Origin: Spongospora subterranea | Taxonomy: Eukaryota > Endomyxa > Phytomyxea > Plasmodiophorida > Plasmodiophoridae | NCBI GenBank assembly: GCA_900404475.1 | Contig: OUQQ01000302.1 | Coordinates: 1 to 23,148 of the forward strand | Length of the DNA: 23,148 bases | Reading direction: 5' to 3' | Shown here: piece after piece, positions 20,819 through 23,148 of the stretch | Layout of the letters: the number at the start of each line of letters is the position of its first letter | Numbering within the stretch: the first letter of the stretch is position 1 | The notes under the pieces: model-generated | What the model was told of the DNA's origin: nothing | The model's database searches: none | Seen by the model: the letters and a program-made list of their open reading frames with translations, nothing else | Made by a program: the position numbers and the translations under genes

Positions 20819-21398
20819 ATTTCATTACACAGGGAGTAACAGGCATCGTTGCTGTTCCTTTTGTTCCTCTTTTTATTTCGATGGAAATCGAAGTGCTTTT
20901 TACGAAAGAGGTTCGTAGTTTTTGTAATGCATGATTTATCAACGAAGATCGACTGTCAGAATGAAAGTACCATAAGGGGGTTGTTGGTTCGTTTACTTGA
21001 ACTCGAATCAGAACATCGGCGTGCTTTATTTTGCTTTGGGCGGAATCATAAAGCATAGAGATGGTGCCGCGTTGACTCGACCTGAGTTTCCTTGTAAAAT
21101 GTCGTTAGAAATCCATCAAATAGTCGATTGAAAAGTCAGCGTTTGCTTTCTGGTTTGGCTACTTTGCATCCGTTTTGACACTACCAGTTCTTGGCTTGCC
21201 ATCGCATCTGTTTGTACCGACAACATCACAATTTGAAATCCTATCGCGAACCCAGCTTGTTATTTATCTTGCCCGGAAATACCATACCAATTCTCTTTAT
21301 TTTCCCACAAATGAAATGTGTGTTTGTGACTGTTTATGACTGGGTGTTTGATGATGTTTTGATAAACTGAACGTATTTTCGTGTTAAACTACAGTACC
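20819..21398. other. Intergenic region between AIFM3 and LZTFL1
   Basis: 580 bp holding the AIFM3 3' UTR and the LZTFL1 promoter and leader. Short open frames on both strands (plus 20849-21058, minus 20718-21056) have no domain character, and the minus one overlaps the AIFM3 last exon. I see no RNA gene, repeat or clear polyadenylation signal. Confidence 0.6.
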
Positions 21399-22515
21399 AT
21401 GTCCTCTGCCCTGGAAGATTCAGCTTGCAAGCATCTGAATGATGGGCACCGGCAACAGGTCATCGAATACCTTCGATATTTCCGCTCGAAGCGTGACCAG
21501 CATCTAAATGAAGTCCAGCGAACTTTCGACGAAGTGAAAGATACTCGGTAAAACAGCAATTCGTTCCTGGCCAACAGTTCGAAGACTAATTCTTCAGAAT
21601 GTTTGAGGACCTGTATACACATGAGGATGTGGTGGATATATTCGAGGGTTTGCGTATATTACTGAACAGCAATATTGGCGATGAACTCGACAACTTTAGT
21701 CGGACAAGCGTCCTCGTTCTTAGACAGCTATTTTTACAGGCGGAAGGGCAACGCATCCAGTTGCGTGTCGAGACGTCGAAACTCGACGACGAGTAATGGA
21801 ACACTTGGATGAATGATATTTGCTGATTCGCTATCCAGAGTATTATTAAGGGACATCGACAAAATCGGGTCAGAAACTGTGAAAGACAATACCGTCAATC
21901 TGCTAAATAGTCTTCCTTCGGTCAGTATTGATTATTTTTGGCTATCAATCATTCCATTTAAGGAATGTTAGCTTTCAAAAAACAGGCTTGGAGCCATTGG
22001 CGGTGCCACGGTCGATACTGGCCTGGTCATGAAGATCAAAGAATTGACCGATGAGAACGAACGATATTGTTATCGATTAGAGACGATGAAAACTCAGGTT
22101 CAACCCATTTCCGAATCGAGTTCCGGGATCAATTTATCTTCTTCTGTGTTTAGCTGTCTAATCTTACACAAAGCAATACGACGCTGCAAGAACAAGTAAA
22201 AAGGAATGAGGTCGCAATTCAGATCTACAAAGACGAGAACACGGCTGGCGCCGCGTCAGCTGAGGTTGCACAACTTCGAGTCTGGCCAAAATGAATCATT
22301 GAGTTTCATCGATCATTGATTCTTTCCTTTAGGCTCAACTGCATGAATTGCGAAGTGAGTTAGCCGACTGCAAAAAATCGTTAGATACAAAGGTTTCGTT
22401 GACGCCTCAGTTTCAAGAGCTCAAAAAAATCGTCACGAAAAAGAACGTCATAATCAAAGCAATGAGGTCGCGTCTAACGGAGTTGGACCCCAAGTTCTCA
22501 ATGGACTCTATTTGA
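21399..22515 (+). CDS. LZTFL1: LZTFL1, BBSome regulator (leucine-zipper transcription factor-like 1)
   Basis: Homologue of LZTFL1/BBS17, a cytosolic protein that binds the BBSome and limits its movement into cilia, affecting membrane-receptor traffic. Six exons: 21399-21547, 21598-21792, 21839-21920, 21972-22097, 22154-22279, 22333-22515; 861 nt, 286 residues (human 299). The N-terminal helical region HRQQVIEYLRYFRSKRD (~17-33), then EDLYTHEDVVDIFEGL (~53-68) and SVLVLRQLFLQAE (~87-99), match family landmarks in order and spacing. The C-terminal half is coiled coil (MKIKELTDENERY, then QFQELKKIVTKKNVIIKAMRS near the end), corresponding to the leucine-zipper part that contacts BBS9 in animals. 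Introns are 46-56 nt with donors GTAAAA, GTAATG, GTCAGT, GTTCAA and GTCTGG; frame is kept at every junction. Same strand as AIFM3, 580 bp downstream. Confidence 0.95.
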
Positions 22516-23148
22516 TTGAGTTTAAGCATCATTAACGCGCTCTGTTGTCGCGATTACAAACTATGTCATAACATAAATATGGATATCATTCATGCAGGTG
22601 ACTACCGTCAACCACTTAACGTGTCAGGGTCAATGGGACAGGAATTTTGCGAATCTGTTCTTGATCGTGTAATTACAGTCCTAAGCGATATGGCCACATC
22701 AAGCTTTCTTTGGCAACAGCGGTGCGACTTTTGCAAAAGATAACGGAACCCGCTTCTTATGAGCCGGTTATTTGAAACCAATCAGAACATCACTCGGAAA
22801 TCGCTCGGTGCCGCTTTACAAATCTTTCGATGACTGAAGTAAACTGGTCGAAGCAACTGTCGTCGCCTTTGTCGCGTACGCCCCTAATTAATGTGATTTG
22901 AGACGTCCAACGTGTCCAATTGCTTCGCCCATTAAGATTCTCGGTTGGACTTTCGCAGCGTATAAGAGAACTTCTTCATGAAAATTATTTCGACAACTGC
23001 TGTATCTACCACTTGTGCGAACTTTCCCACATATCGCTCATGCACCGGAACGCAGCTCTTGGGCAGGAATCCGATACGACACGATTCTGTAACATACATC
23101 GGTATACACTGGTCAGGTGGATTACTATAGATGCTATTTACACACAAT
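22516..23148. other. Right flank with unassigned open frames
   Basis: The LZTFL1 3' region is followed by DNA with no gene I can identify. Two open frames reach the right edge on opposite strands: minus 23147-22932 (71 codons with stop, ending FMKKFSYTLRKSNRES) and plus from about 22900 (about 83 codons without a stop, containing RIRELLHENYFDN). They overlap, so at most one is real. A plus frame at 22516-22743 has no domain character and is preceded by a possible acceptor at about 22597. A partial gene entering from the right is possible. Confidence 0.3.

Noticed and set aside
20718..21058. Opposed open frames after the AIFM3 stop
   Set aside because: Overlap AIFM3's last exon or each other, with no domain or splice signals.
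1..23148. tRNA, rRNA, CRISPR array or defence/biosynthetic cluster
   Set aside because: I looked for tRNA T-loop patterns, repeat-spacer periodicity and known system genes and saw none.

Overview
This is eukaryotic nuclear DNA. Every confident gene is split by short GT-AG introns, nearly all 42-62 nt, and the reading frame is restored exactly at each junction when the introns are removed. There are no Shine-Dalgarno sites or operons. Two of the four genes belong to cilium biology (CEP290 and LZTFL1), so the organism builds, or recently built, cilia or flagella. Small introns, compact spacing and the gene content suggest a flagellated opisthokont-grade microbe such as a zoosporic (chytrid-like) fungus or a unicellular holozoan relative. 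That placement is inference.

Layout, left to right. 1-940: two decayed, head-to-head copies of the 3' end of a Ty3/gypsy-type integrase with a chromodomain. 1111-1647 (+): a tentative small orphan gene of about 148 codons. 1778-9971 (-): a complete-looking CEP290 homologue, 40 modelled exons and about 2043 residues. 9972-10669: intergenic, with a (GAT)7 microsatellite beside the CEP290 start. 10670-16187 (-): UTP10/HEATR1, 9 exons, 1694 residues. 16188-18752: repeat-rich intergenic DNA holding a ~520-bp foldback element, a decayed Ty1/copia-like gag with a possible LTR edge, inverted duplications and a 53-bp tandem repeat. 18753-20818 (+): an AIFM3-type Rieske/FAD-NAD(P)H oxidoreductase, 10 exons, 542 residues. 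20819-21398: featureless spacer. 21399-22515 (+): LZTFL1, 6 exons, 286 residues. 22516-23148: no gene that can be supported, only open frames running off the right edge.

How the genes relate. CEP290 builds the ciliary transition zone. LZTFL1 regulates BBSome traffic through that zone. UTP10 is a housekeeping t-UTP/SSU-processome factor for pre-18S rRNA. AIFM3 is a redox flavoprotein. UTP10 and AIFM3 are divergently transcribed across the repeat-rich gap; AIFM3 and LZTFL1 are in tandem. No defence system, gene cluster for a natural product or CRISPR array is present. The most interesting points are the two ciliary genes lying close together, the extreme intron density of CEP290 compared with UTP10, a GC-AG intron inside the Rieske motif, in-frame stop-free introns in CEP290, and the foldback repeats.
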